Shown one piece after another: positions 1-5,982 of a stretch of DNA of 7,626 nt. The stretch is from Aquificaceae bacterium (GTDB taxonomy: Bacteria > Aquificota > Aquificia > Aquificales > Aquificaceae). The translations under genes were made by a program, and so were the position numbers. Within the stretch, counting starts at the first letter, position 1; every line of letters begins with the position of its first letter. The notes beneath the pieces were generated by a model. The model saw only the letters and a list, made by a program, of their open reading frames with translations, was not told where the DNA came from and did no database searches. The stretch spans positions 1-7,626 of the forward strand of contig WFPN01000206.1 in assembly GCA_015487535.1 (NCBI GenBank), in the 5' to 3' direction.

Positions 1-585
1 CGCGGACAGTTCACCGAACTCCCTTTTGCAGTACAGGTAAGGTGACGGCAGCCTTATCGTTTCAAAGAGTAGATCCCTGTACGTACCGTGGAACAGGTCT
101 ATTCCCCCTACGCTTACCGCCCCTATCGTGTCCCCGTGGTAGGCTTCAGATAGCGTTATGAAGACCTTTCTCTCCTCCCCCCTGTTTCTCCAGTAGTGGT
201 AGGCCATCTTTATGGCTATCTCCACAGCCTCCGCTCCGTCCTCCGAGTAAAAGACCTTTGTTAACCCCTCTGGAGCTATCTCGGTGAGCCTCTTAGCGAG
301 CAAAATAGCGGGGACGTTGGAACTCCCGAGAGTTGTGGTGTGGGCCACCTTGCATAGTTGCTTCATTACGGCGTTGTTGAGCTTGGGGTGGTTGTGGCCG
401 TGAACGTTGCACCATAGAGAGGATACGGCGTCTATATACTTCCTCCCGTATATATCCCAGAGGTAAACTCCCTCTCCCCTTTCGAAGATTATATTCTCCT
501 CCTCCCTGTAAACCTTCATCTGGGTGAAGGGGTGCCAGAAATATTCTTTGTCCCACTTCTCTAGTGTCTTTGGGTCTATATCCAT
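1..585 (-). CDS. bioA: adenosylmethionine-8-amino-7-oxononanoate aminotransferase, N-terminal 195 residues (3' end outside window)
   Basis: This PLP-dependent class III aminotransferase converts 8-amino-7-oxononanoate (KAPA) to 7,8-diaminononanoate, with S-adenosylmethionine as the usual amino donor, in cytoplasmic biotin synthesis. The visible 195 residues carry the BioA hallmark WHPFTQM at 17-23, a VSSLWCNVHGHNHP stretch at about 54-67, the phosphate-binding DGAEAVE at 116-122 and AYHGDTIG at 148-155. The family is usually about 430-450 residues, so more than half, including the PLP lysine, lies beyond position 1. I chose the ATG at 583-585 because it leaves the usual short lead before the WHP motif. 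It follows the hemerythrin stop by 16 nt and has no Shine-Dalgarno; the bases just before it read CCTCCC. The gene is probably read from the upstream minus-strand genes. A related class III aminotransferase is the only real alternative, and the WHPFTQM motif argues for BioA. Confidence 0.93.
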   Translation of the reverse strand, partial: MDIDPKTLEKWDKEYFWHPFTQMKVYREEENIIFERGEGVYLWDIYGRKYIDAVSSLWCNVHGHNHPKLNNAVMKQLCKVAHTTTLGSSNVPAILLAKRLTEIAPEGLTKVFYSEDGAEAVEIAIKMAYHYWRNRGEERKVFITLSEAYHGDTIGAVSVGGIDLFHGTYRDLLFETIRLPSPYLYCKREFGELSA

Positions 586-601
586 GGGAGGTAATTTTAC
601 A

Positions 602-997
602 TCAGTCGCCTATGTGGATGGCGGTAACCGAGTCCATCGTTGCAACGTGAAGTTTTATCCAGGGAGCGAATACCTCCTCGAGGAACTTGATAACGTAGGA
701 TGCGTCTTTGGACTTCTTCCACTCCTCGTAAACCTTTGCCACCTCCTTCCTCATGTTGTCGTGTTCTGCCTTGTGCATCGGGTAGGCGAAGAACTCCGCC
801 TCTCTCATCATCTCTTCTTCCAGAGAAAAGTGCTCCTCTATGTCCTGGATAAACTCGTCCATAAGCCTGTCCGCCTCCTCCTTGTTCCCGCCCTTCAGGG
901 CCTCGTAGAGCTTGTTAACCAGCTCGATCTCATCCTCGTGGGCCGCGTTCATAAACATGTTGGCTACCTTCTGAACTTCGTTTGGCTTCAACAGCAT
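602..997 (-). CDS. bacteriohemerythrin (single-domain O2-binding diiron protein)
   Basis: This 131-residue protein is a complete single hemerythrin domain, a four-helix bundle that binds O2 at a non-haem diiron site. All seven expected ligands are present in canonical order and spacing: H20, H56 and E60 (HFSLE), H75 and H79 (HKAEH), H117 and D122 (HVATMD). There is no signal peptide, membrane segment or fused sensor domain, so it is a soluble cytoplasmic protein. In bacteria such proteins are linked to O2 storage, delivery or protection; its role here is inference. It has the strongest Shine-Dalgarno of the minus-strand run and a 59-bp upstream gap, the only sizeable gap in that run, which suggests its own promoter. 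It lies between birA and bioA, with which it has no known biochemical link. Confidence 0.95.
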   Translation of the reverse strand: MLLKPNEVQKVANMFMNAAHEDEIELVNKLYEALKGGNKEEADRLMDEFIQDIEEHFSLEEEMMREAEFFAYPMHKAEHDNMRKEVAKVYEEWKKSKDASYVIKFLEEVFAPWIKLHVATMDSVTAIHIGD

Positions 998-1003
998 GGA
1001 AAT

Positions 1004-1011
1004 ACCTCCTT
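1004..1011 (-). promoter_or_regulatory. Shine-Dalgarno of the hemerythrin gene
   Basis: On the minus strand this reads AAGGAGGT, an eight-base match to the anti-SD, six bases before the ATG at 995-997. It fixes the hemerythrin start. It stands out because bioA, birA and purH in the same run have weak sites or none. Confidence 0.85.
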
Positions 1012-1022
1012 AGCTACCAAGG

Positions 1023-1036
1023 TAAACAGATGTTTA
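1023..1036. promoter_or_regulatory. 14-bp inverted repeat TAAACA-GA-TGTTTA upstream of the hemerythrin gene
   Basis: This is a perfect inverted repeat with 6-bp arms and a 2-bp spacer, centred about 33 bp upstream of the hemerythrin start. It overlaps the weak putative -10 (TACCTT on the minus strand, 1024-1019), where a bound protein would block transcription. The strand of action is unknown. An AT-rich 14-mer can occur by chance, so it is a candidate operator only. Confidence 0.35.
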
Positions 1037-1046
1037 TTGTGAGTAA

Positions 1047-1060
1047 ATGATTGTTATCAT
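1047..1060. promoter_or_regulatory. FNR/CRP-family-like box ATGAT-N4-ATCAT upstream of the hemerythrin gene
   Basis: The sequence ATGATTGTTATCAT contains the perfect core TGAT-N4-ATCA of the FNR/DNR consensus TTGAT-N4-ATCAA, with only the outermost pair differing. It overlaps the last codons and stop of birA. If the minus-strand TACCTT (1024-1019) is a -10, transcription would start near 1012 and the box centre would be at about -41.5, the class II activator position. Control of an O2-binding protein by an O2- or NO-responsive factor would make sense, but this is inference from one short site. Confidence 0.4.
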
Positions 1061-1758
1061 AAGTGCGGTCTCAGGCTTACATCCCCAGCGGTTATCTTCT
1101 CTAAACCCTTTGATGTCCTCAGGATTAGAAAACCCTCCTCGTCTATACCCTCGAGCAAGCCCACCACCGGCTCCTCGGAGAGGATTATGACCTCCTCCCC
1201 TTTGAAGAGCAGCTTATCCTCTATTCTGTCCTTAAACTTCCTAAAGCCTTCCCTTTTATACCCTTCTAGATAATCCTGGAGCTTTCCCAAAACCCCAAGG
1301 AGAACCTCCTTTCTGTCCCATCTCCTGCCGCTAACTATGTACATCGAGGTTGCCCTGTCCTCTATATCCGGGGGGAAGCTCGCCTGGTTCACGTTGATCC
1401 CTATACCCACTATAATCCTGCCTCTTGTCTTTTCCACGAGTATGCCCGCTATCTTTCTACCTTTCGAGTAAACGTCGTTGGGCCACTTTACCATAGTTCT
1501 GAGGCCGAGGCTATCCAGGAAGTCGGATATGGCGAGACCAACGACGAGAGGTATCTGGAAAGGCCGGCTAAAATCCTCCTCGCATAGGACGAAACTAAAG
1601 TATAAGCCTCCCTCCTGGGACTCCCACCTCCTTCCTTTTCTCCCTTTTCCCTCTTTTTGTCTGTCGGCAACCAAAACGGTCCCGCAGGGAAAGTTACCCT
1701 CCTTGAGCATCTTCTGGGTCGAATCCGTTTCCCTGAGCCATACGAGGAACTCGAACAT
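1057..1758 (-). CDS. birA: biotin--[acetyl-CoA-carboxylase] ligase, short form without DNA-binding domain
   Basis: This 233-residue enzyme activates biotin with ATP and attaches it to the lysine of biotin carboxyl carrier domains. Catalytic-domain motifs are in order: TDSTQ (11-15), the biotinyl-AMP loop GKGRKGRRW (37-45), KWPNDV (91-96) with the conserved lysine, GRKIAGILVE (100-109) and GIGINVN (118-124). A small C-terminal beta domain follows from about residue 185. The protein starts directly with the catalytic domain and has no N-terminal winged helix, so it is a group I ligase and cannot be a biotin-operator repressor of the E. coli BirA type. Its ATG (1756-1758) shares one base with the purH stop in a TGATG arrangement, and no strong Shine-Dalgarno precedes it, which points to translational coupling with purH. 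bioA lies two genes downstream, so biotin supply and use are clustered. Confidence 0.95.
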   Translation of the reverse strand: MFEFLVWLRETDSTQKMLKEGNFPCGTVLVADRQKEGKGRKGRRWESQEGGLYFSFVLCEEDFSRPFQIPLVVGLAISDFLDSLGLRTMVKWPNDVYSKGRKIAGILVEKTRGRIIVGIGINVNQASFPPDIEDRATSMYIVSGRRWDRKEVLLGVLGKLQDYLEGYKREGFRKFKDRIEDKLLFKGEEVIILSEEPVVGLLEGIDEEGFLILRTSKGLEKITAGDVSLRPHL

Positions 1759-3278
1759 CAGTGCCTGAAGTGTCTCATCCCCGTTATAACCATCGCCATG
1801 CCGTGCTCGTCAGCGGCCTCGAAGACCTCTTTATCCCTTATGGAGCCTCCGGGATGTATAACCGCTGTTATGCCCGCCTCGTGGGCTATGTCTATCGAAT
1901 CCCTGAAGGGGAAGAAAGCTTCCGAGGCGAGGACCGCGCCACTGAGATCGAATCCGTATCTCTGGGCCTTCTGAATTGCACACCTGAGGCTGTCCACCCT
2001 CGATACTTGACCCGACCCTATACCTAATGTCCTTCTGTCCTTAGCTATCACTACGGCGTTGGACTTGACGTGCTTGCAGACCTTCCAGGCGAAGAGGAGG
2101 TCCTCCATCTCCCGTTCTGTAGGCTCCCTCCTCGTGACCGTTTCGAGCTTCTCGTAGAGCTGGGTGTCCTCATCCTGAAGCAGAAATCCCCCGCTGACCT
2201 TCTTTATGTCGAAAGAGTTTGACATCCCAAAGAACCTTATAACCCTCAGGTTCTTTTTCCTGGAGAGGACCTCCAGGGCCCTCTCGTCGTATTCCGGAGC
2301 TATCACCACCTCCAGGAACATGGAGGTTAGCTCCTTGGCGAGTTCAACATCGACCCTGTCGTTGAAGGCCACGATGCCTCCGAAAGCCGCCTCCGGATCG
2401 GTCTCTTTTGCCTTGATGAAGGCCTCCTTCAGGTCTTTTCCGAGGGCTACCCCGCAGGGGTTGTTGTGCTTGATTATCACGCAGGCCGGGTCGTTTGGGA
2501 ACTCCAGAGCTATCCTTACCGCCGAGTCAGCGTCGAGGTAGTTGTTAAAGGACATCTCCTTTCCCTGAAGCACATGGGCCCTCGCCACCCCGAGTTCCTC
2601 TAGGGGGTTTGTGTAGAGGACTCCCCTCTGGTGGGGGTTCTCCCCGTACCTGAGCTTCGATGAGAGCCTCATGGGAACACTGAGCTCTTTACTCTCCTCC
2701 TCTATGTTGAACAGCTTCTTCAGGGCGTTGGATATAACCCCGTCGTAGTAGGCTGTGTGGGCGAAGGCTTTCCAGGCAAGATACGCCCTGTCCTTCTTGT
2801 CCAGCTCTCCCCTGTCGAGCTTCTCTATGACCCAGTCGTAGTCTTCTGGATCAACGAGGACTACTACCCTGAAGTAGTTCTTGGCCGCCGCCCTTATCAG
2901 GGAAGGCCCCCCTATATCTATGAACTCCATGAGCTCTTCCTCTTCCAGATCCTCCTTCATCATCTCCTCAAAGGGGTAAAGGTTAACGACCACGACGTCC
3001 ACGGGAAGGATACCCAGCTCCTCTATCTCCTCCCTGTCCTTCTCCACCCAGTCTCTGTATAGTATCCCTCCGTGTATGACGGGGTGGAGTGTCTTGACCC
3101 TGCCGTTCAGTATCTCTGGGAAGCCCGTTACCTTGGCTATCTCCTGGGTCTCTATTCCGTGTTCCCTCAGGTACTTTGCCGTTCCTCCCGTCGAGAGTAT
3201 CTCGTACCCGAGGTTCTGGAGGGCCCTGGCGAGCTTCTCTACACCTTCCTTCCTGTAAACGGATATGACCGCTCTCAT
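1758..3278 (-). CDS. purH: bifunctional AICAR formyltransferase / IMP cyclohydrolase
   Basis: This cytoplasmic enzyme performs the last two steps of purine synthesis: formylation of AICAR by 10-formyl-tetrahydrofolate, then ring closure to IMP. At 506 residues it is of normal length. The N-terminal MGS-like cyclohydrolase domain (about 1-190) has STGGTAKYL (29-37), NGRVKTLHP (58-66) and DIGGPSLIRAAAKN (121-134). The transformylase domain follows with RYGENPHQRG (210-219), NNYLDADSA (245-253), the catalytic K270-H271 in IIKHNNPCG, AFGGIVAFN (298-306), GSGQVSRVDS (421-430) and the C-terminal HPGGSIRDKE and MRHF. The ATG (3276-3278) matches the usual family start. There is no Shine-Dalgarno; a TATAAT lies just six bases upstream, so the mRNA is probably leaderless. 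It leads the purH-birA run and is divergent from the K+ channel gene. Confidence 0.98.
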   Translation of the reverse strand: MRAVISVYRKEGVEKLARALQNLGYEILSTGGTAKYLREHGIETQEIAKVTGFPEILNGRVKTLHPVIHGGILYRDWVEKDREEIEELGILPVDVVVVNLYPFEEMMKEDLEEEELMEFIDIGGPSLIRAAAKNYFRVVVLVDPEDYDWVIEKLDRGELDKKDRAYLAWKAFAHTAYYDGVISNALKKLFNIEEESKELSVPMRLSSKLRYGENPHQRGVLYTNPLEELGVARAHVLQGKEMSFNNYLDADSAVRIALEFPNDPACVIIKHNNPCGVALGKDLKEAFIKAKETDPEAAFGGIVAFNDRVDVELAKELTSMFLEVVIAPEYDERALEVLSRKKNLRVIRFFGMSNSFDIKKVSGGFLLQDEDTQLYEKLETVTRREPTEREMEDLLFAWKVCKHVKSNAVVIAKDRRTLGIGSGQVSRVDSLRCAIQKAQRYGFDLSGAVLASEAFFPFRDSIDIAHEAGITAVIHPGGSIRDKEVFEAADEHGMAMVITGMRHFRH

Positions 3279-3292
3279 GCTTCTATTATACT
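3265..3292 (+). promoter_or_regulatory. putative sigma-70 promoter of the K+ channel gene
   Basis: A -35-like ATGACC (3265-3270, 4/6 to TTGACA), a 16-bp spacer and -10 TATACT (3287-3292, 5/6) lie inside the first codons of purH and the 23-bp divergent gap. Transcription would start near 3299, two or three bases before the ATG at 3302, giving an almost leaderless mRNA. The TATA of this -10 is shared with the opposite-strand purH -10. Confidence 0.5.
3285..3290 (-). promoter_or_regulatory. putative -10 element of purH (TATAAT)
   Basis: The minus strand reads a perfect TATAAT followed by six bases and then the purH ATG. A start at the usual distance would fall on or next to the A of the ATG, giving a leaderless transcript. 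I found no convincing -35 16-18 bp upstream. It overlaps the plus-strand -10 by four bases. Confidence 0.5.
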
Positions 3293-3301
3293 TATTGGAG
3301 A

Positions 3302-4672
3302 ATGCTCAGACACATACTCTACGAGATCCTCGAGAACGACCGTTCCAGAACCTTCATCCTCTACCAGAGCTTCTCCTTCAGCGTTCTCATGCTCTCCGTG
3401 GTCCTCGGCATATACGACGAACTGAAGGGCTTTCACTCCGAGCTCCACCCCTTCATCTCGAAGTTGGAAGTTGTCGTTTCGGTGGTCATAGCCTTTGAGT
3501 ACAGCGGTAGGTTCATCCTCGCGGAGAAGAAGCTCGAGTACATCCTGAACCCCCTCTCCATCATAGACCTTATAGCGATAATCCCCTACTTCCAGCCCTT
3601 CAGGGTTCTGCGTTTCATCGTGATAGGGGCGCGGCTCCTCAGGATAGCTTACAGATACAGGTTCTTTGCTAAAGCTCTCACCTTCATATTCAGGAGTATC
3701 TCCTTCGAGTTCTACTTCCTGCTCTCCTTCTTCATCTTCTTCTTCCTCGCCGCCCTGATAATCATGTACTCCTTGGAAGCTGGGGCTGGGAACCCCAAGG
3801 TGAAGAGCCTCTTCGATGCTCTCTACCTAGTGGTGATAACCATGACCACCGTTGGCTACGGAGACATAGTGCCCATCACGTGGGAGGGCAGGACCCTGGC
3901 GATGCTTCTGGGCGCGGGAGGGCTTTTCATTTTTTCCATGTCCATAGCGACGATAAGCGCGGGCTTCTTCAACTACGTGCAGATGCTCAAGCTGGGTATG
4001 ATAAGTTTTAAGGACATGAAAAACCACATAGTTATATGCGGATGGAACGAGACAGCAAAGGTCGTTATCGAGAACCTGAGCGAGCTGGGGAGGGACATAG
4101 TTCTAGTTACCACCCAGGACGTTCCCCAGGCCGGAGGCTTCTATTACAAGAAGGGAGACTTCGGAAGGGAGGATGTTCTCCTGGATGCCGGAGTGGACAA
4201 GGCTTATATGGTGATAATCCTCGCGGAGAAACTCCCAGGCTTTTCGGAGGATTCGATAGACGCCAGGACAATACTGACGGGCATGCAGGTAAAGGACCTT
4301 AACAAGAGTGATATCCTCGTGCTTGAGCTTCTTCTCAGGGAAAACGCCAAGCTGATAAAGAGGAGGAGAATAGCGGACTACATAATCATAGGTGGGGAGA
4401 TGCTCGGGGTGATAATATCCAAGTTCGCTCAGCAGAAGTTCTACGGTGATCTTCTCAACCACATAGTTGAGCATATGGAGTTGGAGGTTAAGGACTGGGA
4501 AGAGGAGATGAGCGTAGGGGAGGCGGAGAGGAAGATGGAACACAAGGGCTACAGGATAGTGGGCGTTGTCAGGGACGGCAGGGTGATCTACTTCCCGCGA
4601 ACCTCATACGTCCTCAGGAAGGGTGATAAACTTCTACTTATAAGAGAGCACCAAAAGGAGGAGAAAGCATGA
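3302..4672 (+). CDS. six-transmembrane K+ channel with voltage-sensor-like S4 and C-terminal RCK (TrkA-N/TrkA-C) domain
   Basis: This 456-residue inner-membrane protein should form a tetrameric K+-selective channel of the Kch/Kv-RCK kind. Hydrophobic segments fit S1 (about 17-39), S2 (53-75), S3 (83-97, with D89) and S4 (99-121, arginines at 101, 104, 111, 114, 118 and 120). S5 is about 133-158, the pore helix about 169-181, the selectivity filter TTVGYGD 182-188, and S6 about 196-226. The cytoplasmic part has an RCK Rossmann domain beginning NHIVICGWNE (241-250), much like the opening of the MthK RCK domain, and a TrkA-C-like domain at about 395-448. The arginines suggest voltage sensitivity and the RCK domain suggests ligand control; the ligand cannot be read from sequence. 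The GGAG before the ATG is only one base away, too close for normal use. The gene overlaps the next by ATGA. Confidence 0.92.
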   Translation: MLRHILYEILENDRSRTFILYQSFSFSVLMLSVVLGIYDELKGFHSELHPFISKLEVVVSVVIAFEYSGRFILAEKKLEYILNPLSIIDLIAIIPYFQPFRVLRFIVIGARLLRIAYRYRFFAKALTFIFRSISFEFYFLLSFFIFFFLAALIIMYSLEAGAGNPKVKSLFDALYLVVITMTTVGYGDIVPITWEGRTLAMLLGAGGLFIFSMSIATISAGFFNYVQMLKLGMISFKDMKNHIVICGWNETAKVVIENLSELGRDIVLVTTQDVPQAGGFYYKKGDFGREDVLLDAGVDKAYMVIILAEKLPGFSEDSIDARTILTGMQVKDLNKSDILVLELLLRENAKLIKRRRIADYIIIGGEMLGVIISKFAQQKFYGDLLNHIVEHMELEVKDWEEEMSVGEAERKMEHKGYRIVGVVRDGRVIYFPRTSYVLRKGDKLLLIREHQKEEKA

Positions 4673-5223
4673 GGAAATACCTTCTCGCTCTACCGCTCGT
4701 AGCGTCCTTCAGCTTCGCCCAGTACTTCGAGGGAGACATAATCCGCGAGTTCGGAGTCAAGACGGGCCTCGTAAAGGTAAAGTACGACAGCGTGGATGGT
4801 TCCAAACCTGACAAGACGCTCGACGAATTCCTATCGGTGTACGGCTACTTGGGTGCGGGGACAACGGCCGGCTTCACCGCAGGAGCTTCGATAGAGCTTT
4901 CCACCGGAAGCAAGATGAGCGGCAGCCGTACCGTGATCTACAACGCCTTAGAACTGAACCCATCCGTAGAGTTTGCCCTTGGGGACAAGCTCAGGGCTTT
5001 CACAGGGTTCGGAGGGTCCATAAACAGGTTCAAGGAAAGGTCAGGGAGCGTGACAAACAAGGATACGAACCTGGGCCTTCAGTTCCTAGTGGGAGCTAAG
5101 TACAGCCTTTTCCCGACCTTCGGCATTTTAGGAGAGTACAAGGGGAAGATATTTATGACGGGAGACTACGATGGGAACGTGGTCCATCACTTCAACGTTG
5201 GTATCTACTTCCTAATACATTAA
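4669..5223 (+). CDS. exported protein, probable small outer-membrane beta-barrel
   Basis: I do not recognise a named family. The 184-residue product starts with a clear Sec signal peptide (MRKYLLALPLVASFSFA, predicted cleavage after A17, S-F-A motif). The mature part alternates polar and hydrophobic residues with many Gly and aromatics in repeated amphipathic strands (for example about 57-78, 96-121, 134-160 and 173-183). There are no long hydrophobic helices and no cysteines. This fits an eight-stranded OmpA/OmpW-like barrel, although the C-terminus ends FLIH rather than in the usual terminal Phe. Its ATG overlaps the channel gene's TGA (ATGA), and a good Shine-Dalgarno (AAAAGGAGGAG, 4653-4663) lies within the channel gene, so the two are co-transcribed and probably coupled. 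Pairing with a K+ channel hints at envelope or osmotic function, but that is inference. Its stop codon overlaps the stop of the convergent gene. Confidence 0.8.
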   Translation: MRKYLLALPLVASFSFAQYFEGDIIREFGVKTGLVKVKYDSVDGSKPDKTLDEFLSVYGYLGAGTTAGFTAGASIELSTGSKMSGSRTVIYNALELNPSVEFALGDKLRAFTGFGGSINRFKERSGSVTNKDTNLGLQFLVGAKYSLFPTFGILGEYKGKIFMTGDYDGNVVHHFNVGIYFLIH

Positions 5224-5948
5224 AGCCCGAACCTTACCGGCTTTCCCCCTCCGGGCATCCCCTTCAGGGGGGGCTTGTGCCTCAGGAGGTTTAAGGAGAA
5301 GTTCAGGTTATCGTAGAGCGTTATAGAGTAGTTATCCCAGAAGACGCAGGTCCCCGCAAGACAGAAGTATCCTCCGGAGGGAGGAGCTATCTGCTCGGCT
5401 ATCAAAAGAGTGTAGTTGTCCTGGTTTGATACGGCCGTGTCCTCCGCCCGTGCAACTATCTTGGTGTCGGGCATTATAGGTTTTATCGACGCTGTGCAGG
5501 GAAGGAGTATCTTCTCCACGTTGACCTCGTTCTTATCGTTCTTGTTGTATCTCCTTATCTTCGATGTAACTACAAAGTACTTGTCCCCGTTGTGGTTGTT
5601 TTTCTCGTCAGTTACCTCGTCCGGGTTCAGTTCCATCCCGAACCTTCTCGCAAGCGTGTTGCATGTGTCCGCTATGTGATCCTCGTTCTTGTAATAACCC
5701 AGCAGTATAACCTTCTTACCCTCCTCCCAGACCCATCTCTCCACATCGTTCACCTCATCCTCGTTGAAGGGTATCTCAGGGTAGTTGAAGACTATCGTGT
5801 CGTACTCTCCGAGTCTCTTCCAGTCATCAACCTCATCTATCTCTATATCCACCTTCTGGGCTTCTTTCTGGAGGATTGAGAAGTAGTAGTAGTCTGTTAT
5901 CGTGAACTCCTGATGGGTTATGCTCCAGCCAACTCTCACCTTTTGCAT
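5220..5948 (-). CDS. conserved hypothetical protein, possible DUF4350 / glutamine-amidotransferase-like fold
   Basis: The function is not recognised. The 242-residue product has no signal peptide or membrane segment and is probably cytoplasmic. Residues about 34-125 have a Rossmann-like order: a strand and YDTIVFNYP (49-57), then FNEDEVNDVERWV (61-73), a second core strand KKVILLGYY (78-86), and NTLARRFGMELNPDEVTD (97-114). The pattern 'loop plus NxLxxxFGxxxNxDxVxD' recalls DUF4350/IFT52-type relatives of class I glutamine amidotransferases. No catalytic Cys-His-Glu triad is obvious. The C-terminal third has FCLAGTCVFWD (195-205) and a Gly/Pro-rich tail. The ATG (5946-5948) has no Shine-Dalgarno, but TATAAT lies eight bases upstream, suggesting a nearly leaderless mRNA. 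The gene converges on the barrel gene and is divergent from the HD-GYP gene. The reading frame is sound; the family guess is weak. Confidence 0.8.
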   Translation of the reverse strand: MQKVRVGWSITHQEFTITDYYYFSILQKEAQKVDIEIDEVDDWKRLGEYDTIVFNYPEIPFNEDEVNDVERWVWEEGKKVILLGYYKNEDHIADTCNTLARRFGMELNPDEVTDEKNNHNGDKYFVVTSKIRRYNKNDKNEVNVEKILLPCTASIKPIMPDTKIVARAEDTAVSNQDNYTLLIAEQIAPPSGGYFCLAGTCVFWDNYSITLYDNLNFSLNLLRHKPPLKGMPGGGKPVRFGL

Positions 5949-5956
5949 GGTATTTA

Positions 5957-5962
5957 ATTATA
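5957..5962 (-). promoter_or_regulatory. putative -10 element (TATAAT) of the 5220-5948 gene
   Basis: The minus strand reads TATAAT, eight bases before the ATG, so the mRNA would start one to three bases before the start codon. No good -35 is visible. It shares its TATA with the plus-strand TATAAG. Confidence 0.45.
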
Positions 5963-5964
5963 AG
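5959..5964 (+). promoter_or_regulatory. putative -10 element (TATAAG) of the GAF/HD-GYP gene
   Basis: TATAAG is a 5/6 match, 18 bases before the ATG at 5983; a start near 5971 would leave a leader of about 12 nt with no Shine-Dalgarno. TAGATT at 5971-5976 is a weaker alternative that would make the mRNA fully leaderless. No clear -35 was found for either. Confidence 0.35.
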
Positions 5965-5982
5965 CGGGGTTAGATTTTAGTT

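Noticed and set aside
524..1042. 172-codon plus-strand open frame opposite the hemerythrin gene and the bioA start.
   Set aside because: It is antisense to a hemerythrin with all seven ligands and a strong Shine-Dalgarno, and its translation resembles no protein family.
1023..1060. Possible biotin operator of the BirA type (TTGTAAACC/GGTTTACAA-like half-sites) near birA and bioA.
   Set aside because: The half-sites and spacing do not match that operator, and the local BirA lacks the DNA-binding domain needed to use it.
4103..4543. 146-codon minus-strand open frame inside the K+ channel gene.
   Set aside because: It is antisense to the conserved RCK domain and has no ribosome binding site or recognisable motif.
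5223..5276. Terminator between the convergent genes, from the GC-rich AAGCCC...GGGCTT and CCCC-TTCA-GGGG pairings.
   Set aside because: It lies in the coding C-terminus of the minus-strand gene, the stems are short or widely spaced, and there is no T-tract on either strand.
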